The notes under the pieces: model-generated
What the model saw: the letters and a program-made list of their open reading frames with translations, nothing else
Databases searched by the model: none
What the model was told of the DNA's origin: nothing
Part shown: positions 26,236 to 34,606 of the stretch, one piece after another
How positions within the stretch are numbered: the first letter of the stretch is position 1
How the letters are laid out: each line of letters opens with the position of its first letter
Translations under genes and position numbers: made by a program
Assembly: GCA_964427185.1 (NCBI GenBank)
Contig: CAYRSN010000006.1
Span: forward strand, 1 to 53,150
Length of the DNA stretch: 53,150 nt
Reading direction: 5' to 3'
Source: Sulfurivirga sp964427185
GTDB taxonomy: Bacteria > Pseudomonadota > Gammaproteobacteria > Thiomicrospirales > Thiomicrospiraceae

Positions 26236-26726
26236 TGTTTCTGTTCCTTGCGGTATTTCTGCAGCAGACGGTTGCGCTTGAGTGCGGAAAGATGATCAAT
26301 AAACATAACGCCGTTTAAGTGATCAATTTCGTGTTGCAGGCATACGGCCATTAACCCTTCCGCTTCCAGCTCTATCGGGTTGCCGTCACGATCCAGCCCG
26401 CGTATTTTAACTTTGTCAGGGCGGCGCACTTTGGCGTAGATGCCGGGCAGTGACAGGCATCCTTCTTCATATTCGATCAGCCCGTCCGTGGCGATGATTT
26501 CCGGGTTGACCAGTGCAAGCGGCTGGTTTTTTTCTTCAGAGATGTCGGCAACCAGTACGCGGATGTCTTCGCCTACTTGTGGGGCTGCCAGCCCGATGCC
26601 TGGGGCTTCATACATGGTATAGAGCATTTCGTCAATCAGTTTGGCGATGCGCTCAGACATTTCCACAGGCTTGCAGCGGGTGCGTAAAATCTCATCGGGA
26701 TAGAGGCGGATAGGCAGTGTTTCCAT
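26232..26726 (-). CDS. def: Peptide deformylase
   Basis: 164 residues from ATG 26726. The three PDF motifs are intact: GIGLAAPQVG (G-x-G-x-A-A-x-Q), EGCLSLPG (metal Cys) and QHEIDHLNG (HExxH metal site). It removes the N-formyl group from nascent proteins. An upstream in-frame extension to 26825 is discarded because it overlaps dprA and precedes the conserved N terminus. It heads the minus-strand run that extends down to msrA. Confidence 0.95.
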   Translation of the reverse strand: METLPIRLYPDEILRTRCKPVEMSERIAKLIDEMLYTMYEAPGIGLAAPQVGEDIRVLVADISEEKNQPLALVNPEIIATDGLIEYEEGCLSLPGIYAKVRRPDKVKIRGLDRDGNPIELEAEGLMAVCLQHEIDHLNGVMFIDHLSALKRNRLLQKYRKEQKQ

Positions 26727-26771
26727 GGTGTTTACATTTTGTTCAGTGTGAATTCTTTTATTATATAGTGC
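26727..26771. promoter_or_regulatory. Divergent def / dprA promoter region
   Basis: The 45 bases between the two start codons are AT-rich. On the minus strand a perfect TATAAT lies at 26765-26760, correctly placed for a def transcript with a leader of about 30 bases; no good -35 accompanies it. For dprA a -10-like TATATA sits so near its ATG that a very short leader would result. Confidence 0.4.
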
Positions 26772-27860
26772 ATGGATGAGCAGATAGATTTTTGGTTGCG
26801 TGTATTGATTGCACAGGTGTCGCAACCTTCGGCAGCGCTGCTGGCCGCAGCACAGATACCGGTATCGGACTGGTCGTTGTCCGTGCTTGTGGCGCAGGGA
26901 GTGCGTCAGGAGGAGGCCAAGCGGCTGATGAAGGTTTCACAAGCTGCGCTGGATGCGCATCTCGCCTGGCTTGATGACCCCAACCACTGGCTGATGATGT
27001 GGCAGGATGAGGATTATCCAATACTGTTGCGGGATATTGATCACCCGCCGCCGGTGTTGATGGGGATGGGGCGGCGTGATCTGCTCAATGACCCGCAGGT
27101 GGCAGTCGTAGGGGCACGTCATGCCAGCCGGGAAGGTTTGCGCAATGCACAAGATTTTGCAGCGGTACTGTCACAGGCGGGGATTGCGGTCACCAGTGGG
27201 TTGGCGCATGGTATTGATGCTGCCGCGCACCGAGGTGCGTTAGGCGCGATCGGCAGCACACTGGCGGTGGTTGGCACGGGGCTGGATCGTGTATATCCTG
27301 CTATGCACAAAGCTTTAGCGCATGAAATCGCAGCGCAGGGCACGTTGCTTTCGATTTTTCCTTTGGGCACACCGCCTAAGGCTCGGCACTTTCCCTTGCG
27401 CAACCGTGTGGTCAGTGGTTTGAGTCTGGGAACACTGGTTGTGGAAGCCGCGGAAAAAAGCGGCTCACTTATCACAGCGCGACAGGCTCTGAAGCAGGGG
27501 CGGGAGGTGTTTGCGATTCCTGGCTCGATTCATAACCCCATGGCCAAAGGCTGCCACCAATTGATTAAGCAGGGCGCCAAGCTGGTAGAGTGTGCGCAGG
27601 ATATATTGGAGGAGCTGGCACCGCAGTTAAAGCTGCCGTTGCAACAGATTGCTGTCCAAGATGAACGGGCGACGACTGCAACGCTGAGCGATGAGCAGCA
27701 AAAACTATTGGCGCAGATGGCTTTTGAGCCGGTGACACTGGATACACTGGCGGTGATCACTCGCTGGCCTGTTTCCAGCCTGCAAAGTACGCTGTTGACG
27801 TTGGAGATGGCCGGTCTGGTCGAGGTGTTGCCAGGTGGTCTGTATAAAAGAATTCGATAA
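26772..27860 (+). CDS. dprA: DNA processing protein DprA
   Basis: 362 residues. An N-terminal helical (SAM-like) region is followed by the Rossmann-fold DprA domain: YPILLRDIDHPPPVLMGMG, VAVVGARHASREG, TSGLAHGIDAAAHRGAL, VVGTGLDRVYP, FPLGTPP, FPLRNRVVSGLSLGTLVVEA and GSLITARQAL. The C terminus holds a winged-helix domain (about 300-362). DprA loads RecA on incoming single-stranded DNA during natural transformation, so competence is plausible here. It is divergent from def. Confidence 0.94.
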   Translation: MDEQIDFWLRVLIAQVSQPSAALLAAAQIPVSDWSLSVLVAQGVRQEEAKRLMKVSQAALDAHLAWLDDPNHWLMMWQDEDYPILLRDIDHPPPVLMGMGRRDLLNDPQVAVVGARHASREGLRNAQDFAAVLSQAGIAVTSGLAHGIDAAAHRGALGAIGSTLAVVGTGLDRVYPAMHKALAHEIAAQGTLLSIFPLGTPPKARHFPLRNRVVSGLSLGTLVVEAAEKSGSLITARQALKQGREVFAIPGSIHNPMAKGCHQLIKQGAKLVECAQDILEELAPQLKLPLQQIAVQDERATTATLSDEQQKLLAQMAFEPVTLDTLAVITRWPVSSLQSTLLTLEMAGLVEVLPGGLYKRIR

Positions 27861-27916
27861 GTATTGCAGATTTAGGCTACTTTATTAAAAAAGCGTTCTG
27901 TTGATGTTGGAGTTTT

Positions 27917-30307
27917 ATGAAAAATTTAGTGATTGTGGAATCCCCCGCAAAAGCGAAGACGATAGAAAAATATCTGGGCAAGGACTTTACAGTACGTTCC
28001 AGTTACGGGCATATTCGAGACTTGCCAAAGAAGGGAATGGGCATTGATATTGCACATGACTTTGAGCCCACCTATGAGATTACGCCGGATAAGAAAAAGG
28101 TCGTCAGTGAGCTGAGAAAACTGGCCAAGGCTTCCGATGCTATCTGGCTGGCGACGGACGAAGACCGCGAAGGGGAGGCGATCGCCTGGCATCTGGCGGA
28201 GGCTTTGAAGCTGGATAAGGATACTACCAGGCGGATCGTATTTCATGAGATCACCAAGCCGGCAATTGAAAAGGCGGTGGCCAATCCGCGTACGATTGAT
28301 ATGAATCTGGTGGATGCACAGCAGGCGCGGCGCATCCTGGATCGTTTGGTGGGGTTTGAGTTATCGCCTATTTTGTGGAAGAAGATCCGCACCGGGTTAT
28401 CTGCCGGGCGTGTGCAATCGGTGGCTGTGCGCCTGATTGTGGAGCGTGAGCGGGAAATTGCCGCTTTTGAGCCTGAAATCACTTTCAGAGTGCAGGGCAA
28501 ACTGACCCTGTTGGATGATCAGGGGCGACCGGTTGATGAGGTGGCGGTTAAGCTGCCGCAGCTCTTTGCCAGCGAAGCAGAAGCGCATCAGTTTCTTGAG
28601 GCCGCCGCACAAGGTGCTTTTGAAGTGGAAAAGGTCGAAGAAAAGCCGGCTAAGCGTAGCCCGAAACCGCCTTTTACCACCTCCACTTTGCAACAGGAAG
28701 CGGCGCAAAAACTGGGCTTTTCCGTCAAGCAGACCATGACATTAGCACAGCGGCTGTATGAGGCGGGCAAAATCACCTATATGCGAACCGACTCGGTGAA
28801 CCTTTCCGAGCTGGCCATTGATCAGGCCAAGCAGGTGATCGCCAGTGAATATGGCGCTGATTATGTGCAGGTGCGTCATTACAAAAGTAAAAGCGCCAAC
28901 GCACAGGAGGCGCACGAAGCCATCCGCCCTACGGACTTGAGCCAGAAGATAGTCTCCGAGGTGCGCAATGAACAGCGCTTGTATGAGCTGATTCGCCGCC
29001 GGACGTTGGTCTCCCAGATGGCGGATGCCCGGTTTTTGCGTACGACCGTGCAGATCGGTATCTCCGGTCGGCCGGAAAAACTACAGGCCAAAGGTGAAGT
29101 GGTGGTGTTTGAAGGCTTTATGAAGGCCTATGATGCGCCGCGCGGAGAAGAGGAAGGGCGTTTGCCGCCCATACAGGTGGGGCAGCGTTTGAAACTGGGC
29201 GTGCTTTCGGCTCGCCAGAGCTTCAGCCGTCCGCCGGCACGCTATAACGAAGCCTCGCTGGTACGCACGCTTGAAGAGCTGGGCATCGGCCGTCCTTCCA
29301 CCTATGCGCCCACTATCGATACCATTCAGCAGCGTGGTTATGTGGTCAAAGAGGATCGTGAAGGCGTGGAGCGTAGTTATCGCCTGCTGACGGTGGATGA
29401 AAGCGGCGAGGTGAAAGCCGACAGCCTGACAGAAACCACCGGTGCGGAAAAAGCCAAGCTGTTTCCCACCGATATTGCCGGTGTGGTCACAGACTTTCTG
29501 GTGAAGCATTTCGGTGAAATTATGGACTATCACTTCACCGCGCATGTGGAGGAAGCGCTGGATGAGATTGCTGCAGGAGCGCTGGCCTGGCGCAAAATGC
29601 TGCATGAGTTCTATGATCGTTTTCATCCCAAGGTAGAGGCGGCAGAGCATGTTTCCCGCGAAGAGGCAGGGCAAGTGCGTCACCTGGGAGAGGATCCAAA
29701 AACCGGCAAGCCCGTGATGGTGAAGGTAGGTCGCTATGGCGCTTATGTGCAGCTGGGAGACGGTGGAGAAGAGGGTGAGGAGAAACCTGTTTTTGCCAGC
29801 CTGAAACCAGGCCAGAAAATGGATACCCTGACCTTGGAAGATGCTCTGGAGCTGTTTAAGCTGCCGCGCGTGCTGGGAGAGATGCCGGAGGATTTCTCCG
29901 TCACTGCCGCAGATGGTACGGTGTTTGAAGTGAAAAAAGGCGCAACGCTGACAGCCAAGCGTGGGCCGTTCGGGCCTTATCTGGAGTTTGGCCCGAAACA
30001 GTATGCACCTTTGAAAGGTTATGACCCGTTGGCCATGACATTGGAAGAGGTGGTGGATGTGGTCAAGGCGCACCTGGCTGCACAGGCGGATAAGATCATC
30101 CGCAGCTTCCCGGGCACGACAATTAAAATCCTGAAAGGGCGCTGGGGGCCTTATATCACCGATACGGAAACCAAAAAGAATGCCAAGATTGCCAAAACCG
30201 AAGACCCGATGGCTTTAAGCCAAGAGGAGTGTGAAAAGCGCCTGGCAGAAGCCCCAGAGCCTAAAAAACGGGGTGGACGCCGCAGAACAACACGGAAGAA
30301 ATCCTGA
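27917..30307 (+). CDS. topA: DNA topoisomerase I
   Basis: 796 residues, type IA. TOPRIM domain at the N terminus (LVIVESPAKAKTIEKYLG, ATDEDREGEAIAWH), the active-site Tyr in ITYMRTDSVNLS (about residue 290), then AHEAIRPTDL and LGIGRPSTYAPTI. The C-terminal part carries TopA repeat segments (GRYGAYVQLG, KRGPFGPYLEFG, RWGPYITD) without the Cys4 zinc ribbons found in E. coli TopA, and ends in a Lys/Arg tail (KKRGGRRRTTRKKS). It relaxes negative supercoils. Its TGA overlaps the ATG of the next gene by one base. Confidence 0.96.
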   Translation: MKNLVIVESPAKAKTIEKYLGKDFTVRSSYGHIRDLPKKGMGIDIAHDFEPTYEITPDKKKVVSELRKLAKASDAIWLATDEDREGEAIAWHLAEALKLDKDTTRRIVFHEITKPAIEKAVANPRTIDMNLVDAQQARRILDRLVGFELSPILWKKIRTGLSAGRVQSVAVRLIVEREREIAAFEPEITFRVQGKLTLLDDQGRPVDEVAVKLPQLFASEAEAHQFLEAAAQGAFEVEKVEEKPAKRSPKPPFTTSTLQQEAAQKLGFSVKQTMTLAQRLYEAGKITYMRTDSVNLSELAIDQAKQVIASEYGADYVQVRHYKSKSANAQEAHEAIRPTDLSQKIVSEVRNEQRLYELIRRRTLVSQMADARFLRTTVQIGISGRPEKLQAKGEVVVFEGFMKAYDAPRGEEEGRLPPIQVGQRLKLGVLSARQSFSRPPARYNEASLVRTLEELGIGRPSTYAPTIDTIQQRGYVVKEDREGVERSYRLLTVDESGEVKADSLTETTGAEKAKLFPTDIAGVVTDFLVKHFGEIMDYHFTAHVEEALDEIAAGALAWRKMLHEFYDRFHPKVEAAEHVSREEAGQVRHLGEDPKTGKPVMVKVGRYGAYVQLGDGGEEGEEKPVFASLKPGQKMDTLTLEDALELFKLPRVLGEMPEDFSVTAADGTVFEVKKGATLTAKRGPFGPYLEFGPKQYAPLKGYDPLAMTLEEVVDVVKAHLAAQADKIIRSFPGTTIKILKGRWGPYITDTETKKNAKIAKTEDPMALSQEECEKRLAEAPEPKKRGGRRRTTRKKS

Positions 30308-30717
30308 TGAATATGGCAAAAGCAGTCGGTTTGACAGGCTTGACGGCCTGGGCACTTGCACTGCCCTGGGTGCAGCTGGTGTATGTATATGGTCAGACGG
30401 ATCAGAGCGTGCCGCAGTGGGCATTTGTGCTGGTAGTGGCCACGCTGGCTGTGATGAGTGTTTCTGTGCCGGCCTGGTTTTGCAGCCTGTGCATGCCCGC
30501 CTTGCGCCGCTGGCAGCGGTTTATGCTACCGGGGGTTCTGTTTGGTGCGGCATTTTATGGTTGGATCAGCCTGAGTGCCGTTGCGCAATTAGGCACGGTG
30601 CAGGGTCTTTGGAGTGTTGCGGTCATGCTGAGTCCTTTGCTGGTGACAGGGTTGCTGCTGGTCAGTGTGCCGCTGGCCTGGCGGCAGGCACAAGGGGGGT
30701 CTCCTCCTTTTTCTTAA
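30307..30717 (+). CDS. Small four-helix membrane protein, unknown
   Basis: 136 residues with four hydrophobic segments (about 8-28, 38-60, 72-92 and 100-122) and little soluble sequence. No family is recognised. It is translationally coupled to topA (TGATG overlap). Its final codons run into the second copy of a hairpin element (30692-30728), so the C terminus (QGGSPPFS) may have been shaped by that insertion. A function cannot be assigned. Confidence 0.6.
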   Translation: MNMAKAVGLTGLTAWALALPWVQLVYVYGQTDQSVPQWAFVLVVATLAVMSVSVPAWFCSLCMPALRRWQRFMLPGVLFGAAFYGWISLSAVAQLGTVQGLWSVAVMLSPLLVTGLLLVSVPLAWRQAQGGSPPFS

Positions 30718-30728
30718 AAGTTGAAAAT
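30692..30728 (+). repeat. GC hairpin element, copy 2 of 2
   Basis: AAGGGGGGTCTCCTCCTTTTTC, then TTAAAA and TTGAAAA. It matches the block at 16454-16487 over about 33 positions with a few substitutions and small indels, in the same orientation. It overlaps the 3' end of the membrane-protein gene. Confidence 0.6.
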
Positions 30729-30744
30729 GTGAAAAATGATTGAA

Positions 30745-30781
30745 AAAAAGCCGTTGAAACGTGGAGTTTCAGCGGCTTTTT
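30745..30781. terminator. Bidirectional intrinsic terminator between topA unit and hisI
   Basis: A long hairpin: arm 30745-30760 (AAAAAGCCG then TTGAAAC), loop GTGGA, arm 30766-30781. A-run on the left and T-run on the right let it work in both directions, fitting its place between convergent genes. It overlaps the hisI stop codon. Confidence 0.8.
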
Positions 30782-31211
30782 ACTGCCCGTAAAGCGTTTT
30801 GGGATCAATCAGTGGGGCGGTAAGGATGGTTGCAGGCGCCGGGAAAAGCCGGGTATAGAAGCAGCTTTTGCGTCCAGTGTGGCAGGCGGGGCCTGTTTGA
30901 TCCACCAGTAGTAGCAGTGCATCACCGTCACAGTCGATGCGGATTTCTTTGAGGTGTTGTACCTGGCCGGAGAGTTCACCCTTGCGCCATAGTTTACCGC
31001 GGGAACGGGACCAATAGCAGACGCGCCCGGTGGTTAAAGTCTCTTCCAGGGCTGTGCGGTTCATCCAGGCGAGCATGAGCACTTCAAGCGTGTCGTGTTG
31101 CTGGGCGATAGCGGCTACCAGGCCATTTTGATCCCATTTGAGTTCTTCAATCAGGGTTTTCGGGTCAAGCTGGGTGCCTTGTGCGGCGCTTTCACGTGCT
31201 TTGTAACTCAT
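30780..31211 (-). CDS. hisI: Phosphoribosyl-AMP cyclohydrolase
   Basis: 143 residues, a stand-alone HisI without the HisE domain. Signatures: VLMLAWMNRTALEETL, CYWSRSRGKLWRKGE and the metal-binding IDCDGDALLLLVDQTGPACHTGRKSCFY region with Asp, Cys and His ligands. It opens the purine ring of phosphoribosyl-AMP in histidine synthesis. No other his gene is nearby. It overlaps the upstream exonuclease gene by 4 bases. Confidence 0.95.
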   Translation of the reverse strand: MSYKARESAAQGTQLDPKTLIEELKWDQNGLVAAIAQQHDTLEVLMLAWMNRTALEETLTTGRVCYWSRSRGKLWRKGELSGQVQHLKEIRIDCDGDALLLLVDQTGPACHTGRKSCFYTRLFPAPATILTAPLIDPKTLYGQ

Positions 31212-32296
31212 GATTTTTGCTTCGCTTGGGCAAAGGCCATGGCCAGCAGGTTGTTGGTCACGGCGGGTTCTTTTTTCTTTTTAGGTTTAGGCTTTTCACC
31301 TACATCAGCCTGGCGCCCCTTTTCCAGCATGGCATGGAGGAGGGTCATGGTGGCGCGGGCATCATCCAGTGCATCGTGGGCATCGCCTGGAAAGGGTTTG
31401 CCGACAATCTGCGCGTAAGCATCGGTGAGTTTGGGGGTTTTGAAAAACCAGTACTGGCGGTCATTGTGCCAGCGCATGGCGCCGATAAGATCACGTGCCA
31501 GCTCGGCGGCATCCAACCACTTGGCATAGTCCAGCTCAAAGGGAAGCTGTTTTTTGCTGGCGGTGTTTTCCAGGTAGGCAAAATCGCTTTCTGTGCTATA
31601 GGCAACGACGGTGTCTGCATTTTTCAAGGTGTCGTGCACTTTGTCCCAGATTTCCGTAGCAAAGGGCGCATCCTGTACCATCTCTGTGGTGATGTTGTGC
31701 TTTTCGTTTTCCGGGATGTCATAGCCGGGGTTGATGAGCTGGTTTAATACTTCTTTGCCGTCTTGGTCACAAATGGAAACCTGGATGATATCTGCCTCCG
31801 GCTTGGTGCTGATATCGGTGGCTTCAATATCAATGCAAAGCAGGTTTTTGTCTTTCAGTTCTGCGGCCAGGGTTTTGAGTTTGAACAGGGCATCATTACG
31901 TCGCTGTTGAATGAGGGTGATGGCTTCGTTGTTCAGGAACTCTTTGAGCAGCTTTTCCAGTGCCTGGCGCAGCTTGGGAACGGAGCGGGTCAGAGCTTCC
32001 CGTACTGAGGCGTCTTCAGAAGCCTGCTCAATAAATTGTTCCAGTGAAATCGGCTGCTCCGGGGTGACTTCCAGCTGTGATAAAGTGGTTTCCAAGAGTT
32101 TTTTCAGGTTGAAATCGTAGGCTTCTAAAGGCGGAATTACGATTTGTGCTTTAAGCAGGGCGGTTTCGCCTTTGGCAGGTGAGGCCATCACTTCCACCCC
32201 GCGCAGGGTGAGTCCATCGGAGGCGGCGACAGCGACCAGGTAGTCTTTTAAAGGTTGGTTGCGCTTATCCAGCAGAATGAGTTGGGCGTTTGACAT
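31208..32296 (-). CDS. DnaQ-like (DEDD) 3'-5' exonuclease with an unknown N-terminal domain
   Basis: 362 residues. The C-terminal half (about 155-335) is an exonuclease fold: IDIEATD (Exo I, the D-x-E pair), AYSTESDFAYLE (Exo II Asp) and HDALDDARAT (Exo III, H-x4-D). The N-terminal about 150 residues are helical and charged, with no family I recognise. The tail is Lys-rich (KPKPKKKKEP). It probably trims DNA or RNA 3' ends; the DNA polymerase proofreading subunit is normally shorter and without this N-terminal part. It shares a transcript with hisI. Confidence 0.8.
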   Translation of the reverse strand: MSNAQLILLDKRNQPLKDYLVAVAASDGLTLRGVEVMASPAKGETALLKAQIVIPPLEAYDFNLKKLLETTLSQLEVTPEQPISLEQFIEQASEDASVREALTRSVPKLRQALEKLLKEFLNNEAITLIQQRRNDALFKLKTLAAELKDKNLLCIDIEATDISTKPEADIIQVSICDQDGKEVLNQLINPGYDIPENEKHNITTEMVQDAPFATEIWDKVHDTLKNADTVVAYSTESDFAYLENTASKKQLPFELDYAKWLDAAELARDLIGAMRWHNDRQYWFFKTPKLTDAYAQIVGKPFPGDAHDALDDARATMTLLHAMLEKGRQADVGEKPKPKKKKEPAVTNNLLAMAFAQAKQKS

Positions 32297-32388
32297 GTGT
32301 ATTTCCAGTGTGTTGCATAGTGGGGCATTGTAGCGGATTTGATAGCATTCGCCTATAAGGTGAAGGGATGTTTTGTGCTGAAAAAGAT

Positions 32389-32411
32389 AAAGCCGGCATT
32401 TTGCCGGCTTT
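32389..32411 (-). terminator. Intrinsic terminator downstream of sodA
   Basis: AAAGCCGGC (32389-32397) pairs with GCCGGCTTT (32403-32411) across a 5-base loop. On the minus strand it is followed by a T-rich stretch, so it ends the sodA transcript before the exonuclease gene. Confidence 0.75.
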
Positions 32412-32431
32412 GTCCTGAAGGTGAGGTGGAT

Positions 32432-33046
32432 TTAGGATTTTTTGGCGTTCTGGAAGTTTTCTTCTACTTTCTCCCAGTTAACGACATCCCACCAGGCTTG
32501 CAGGTAGTCTGGGCGGCGGTTCTGGTAACGCAGGTAGTAGGCGTGTTCCCATACGTCCACACCCAGGATAGGCGTGCCTTTGACTTCTGCAATATCCATC
32601 AGCGGGTTGTCCTGGTTGGGGGTGGAAGTGATCACCAGTTTGCCGCTGTCGTCCATGATTAGCCATGCCCAGCCGGAACCGAAGCGGGTCAGACCGGCTT
32701 GGATTAGCTGTTGTTTGAAGTTGTCGAAGCCTTCAAAGGTTTCGTTGATGGCGTCTTTCAGTTCGCCGACAGGTTCTCCACCGCCATCAGGACCCATGAT
32801 TTGCCAGAAGAAGGTGTGGTTCCAGTGGCCGCCGCCGTTGTTGCGCACGGCGGTGGATACCTGAGAGGTCATAGCCAGCAGTTCTTCGAGGGATTTGTCC
32901 TCCAGCTCTGTGCCGGCGATGGCGTTGTTGAGGTTGTTGACATAGGTACCATGGTGTTTGGTGTGGTGAATTTCCATGGTTTGTGCGTCGATTGAACGCT
33001 CAAGCGCGTTATAGTCGTAAGGGAGATCAGGTAAAGTAAAGGCCAT
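32432..33046 (-). CDS. sodA: Superoxide dismutase, Mn-type
   Basis: 204 residues of the Fe/Mn SOD family. Metal ligands: His in IHHTKHHGTYV, His in NNGGGHWNHTFFW, and Asp/His in GVDVWEHAYYLRYQNRRPDY. The Gly preceding the second His motif and the Gln in PNQDNPLM are the manganese-type pattern, and the PDGGGEPVGELKDAIN segment also resembles Mn enzymes, so Mn or cambialistic use is favoured over Fe. A GGAGG site precedes the start. It removes superoxide in the cytoplasm. Confidence 0.9.
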   Translation of the reverse strand: MAFTLPDLPYDYNALERSIDAQTMEIHHTKHHGTYVNNLNNAIAGTELEDKSLEELLAMTSQVSTAVRNNGGGHWNHTFFWQIMGPDGGGEPVGELKDAINETFEGFDNFKQQLIQAGLTRFGSGWAWLIMDDSGKLVITSTPNQDNPLMDIAEVKGTPILGVDVWEHAYYLRYQNRRPDYLQAWWDVVNWEKVEENFQNAKKS

Positions 33047-33077
33047 AGGCGGTTTCCTCCATAAGTAGTGAATAACA

Positions 33078-33106
33078 AACGTTGCGTGATTATTTTACGC
33101 ATTGTT
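33078..33106 (-). promoter_or_regulatory. Inverted repeat upstream of sodA, possible operator
   Basis: AACGTTGCGT (33078-33087) and ACGCATTGTT (33097-33106) form a dyad with 8 of 10 positions complementary and a 9-base spacer. It lies 30-60 bases upstream of the sodA start, where a regulator would bind. No specific regulator is assigned. Confidence 0.35.
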
Positions 33107-33131
33107 GAGTAATTTGCTCAGGAATCAGGAA

Positions 33132-33422
33132 TTAGTCGGGTGCTTTGTCAAAAGCGAGATCCGGTAGGGTGATATCTGCGATTTTTTCTTTTTCCGAAGG
33201 GGGTGTCTGCAGGTAATAGCCCTTGCTTTGGATGCTTTCGAGCACTTCCTGAGGGTTGGCGCGCGCCAGCTTGCGCTCGGGCGTGAGCTCGAAATCGATC
33301 ACATGCTGAGGTTCACCGAAAAATACCAGCAGTTCGTTTGGCAAGGTATCCGGTGACACTTCCTCGGGGATAAACAGGTAAAGTTCATCGGTTTTGGGGC
33401 TTTTGTAGGCTGAGATCTTCAT
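33132..33422 (-). CDS. ycgL: YcgL domain protein
   Basis: 96 residues from ATG 33422 (AAGGAA upstream). The YcgL pattern is clear: an N-terminal strand with YKSPKTDELYLFI, then LPNELLVFFGEPQHVIDFELTPERKLARANPQEVLESIQSKGYYLQ with a P-P segment after it. The family is small, mostly gammaproteobacterial, with no firmly established biochemistry. It lies 85 bases upstream of sodA and may be transcribed with it. Confidence 0.85.
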   Translation of the reverse strand: MKISAYKSPKTDELYLFIPEEVSPDTLPNELLVFFGEPQHVIDFELTPERKLARANPQEVLESIQSKGYYLQTPPSEKEKIADITLPDLAFDKAPD

Positions 33423-33568
33423 AACCGCTGTTTCCTTATGCTTCGAATACAAACATTGTAGCAGTTTTGTGTGTATGGTCTTTTTGTGTGGTGTCTGGCG
33501 GTTTGACGTGGTCGGCAGGCTTGGCTATCATCTCGCAGATTGTGTTTTGATAACTGAAAGGAGCGGGT

Positions 33569-34537
33569 ATGCGCCTGGGAAATAGGATTGGCGTTGTCGG
33601 AGGAACAGGATTTGTTGGGCGTGAGCTGATACATGCGCTTGGTGAAGCTGGCTATGAGGTGACGGTGTTTGTGCGCCGTCCGGAACGCTATCGTGATTTG
33701 AGCTTGATGCCTAATACCTGTGTGCGTCAGTGGGATGCTCAGCGGGCGGAGCTGCTGGCAGGGCAGGAGATTCTGTTGAATTTGCTGGTGGATCAGTCAG
33801 ATGTGCTGGAAGCTTTCGCGCCTGAGCAGTTTGCGGAGATGGGCGCACGTTTGCAGAAGATGGCCAATAAGGCGGGTATTAAGCGTATCTTGCATTTGTC
33901 GTACTTGGAGGCTGACCGCAATGCGGGCAAAGGCTGGGCGAAGCAGTTGGGGGAGCTGGAAGGTGCGATGCATGCGGTGGCTTCGGCTCAGGTTACCACC
34001 TTTCGTACCAGTTTGCTGATTGGGGAATTTGACGATACCACCAGCCGCTATCGAGATCAGCTGAAAAGCACGACATTTTTGCCGGTGTATGGTGCAGATC
34101 TTCAGTTTCAGCCGTTGTGGGTGAAAGATCTGGCAAAGTTGGTGGTGAAGACGGTCAAAAACAAAGATAGCTTTGGGCAGCGTTGGGTGACAGTTGGAAA
34201 TGAAGTGGTAACGTTAGAAGCCTTGGCCTGTGAGGTGGCGGAAATTATGGGGATTGAGCGCCCGATGATTTTTAAGCCTTGCCGCCCGAATGCGAAACTG
34301 TTGACAGCGCTAGGGCCGCTGGCACCCAAGTCCTTGCATCCGGCACAGTTGTTAACGCTGCACGGTGACCGTGTGGCAGATAATACAGCTTTTGAGGCGC
34401 AGTACGGCTTTAAGCCAGCTGAGATTGAGGTGGCTTTGAGTACTTACATTACGCCACATGATATGCGTCACCGTTTTAACTTTTTCCGCAAGGAGGCGGG
34501 GCGTCCGCTTTCTGAGTTGCCGAAGGAGCTTTTGTAG
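33569..34537 (+). CDS. NAD(P)-binding SDR protein, NDUFA9/atypical epimerase type
   Basis: 322 residues. An N-terminal Rossmann fold begins IGVVGGTGFVGRELIHAL with G-x2-G-x2-G; then KRILHLSYLEAD, a KQLGELEGAMHA stretch and FRTSLLIGE. This resembles the atypical SDRs that include the complex I NDUFA9 subunit and related quinone-binding proteins, often found as free-standing proteins in Proteobacteria. There is no clear YxxxK catalytic pair, so a structural or chaperone role is possible. It has a good ribosome-binding site (AAGGAG) and is followed by a terminator. Confidence 0.72.
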   Translation: MRLGNRIGVVGGTGFVGRELIHALGEAGYEVTVFVRRPERYRDLSLMPNTCVRQWDAQRAELLAGQEILLNLLVDQSDVLEAFAPEQFAEMGARLQKMANKAGIKRILHLSYLEADRNAGKGWAKQLGELEGAMHAVASAQVTTFRTSLLIGEFDDTTSRYRDQLKSTTFLPVYGADLQFQPLWVKDLAKLVVKTVKNKDSFGQRWVTVGNEVVTLEALACEVAEIMGIERPMIFKPCRPNAKLLTALGPLAPKSLHPAQLLTLHGDRVADNTAFEAQYGFKPAEIEVALSTYITPHDMRHRFNFFRKEAGRPLSELPKELL

Positions 34538-34566
34538 AGTTCCGCTTGGTCGATTTTTGAAATACC

Positions 34567-34595
34567 CGGCGTGCTTGGCACGCCGTTTTTGTTTT
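34567..34595 (+). terminator. Intrinsic terminator upstream of cca
   Basis: CGGCGTGC (34567-34574), loop TTG, GCACGCCG (34578-34585) followed by TTTTTGTTTT. It ends transcription of the SDR gene 12 bases before cca. Confidence 0.85.
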
Positions 34596-34606
34596 AGGGG
34601 TGCAGG

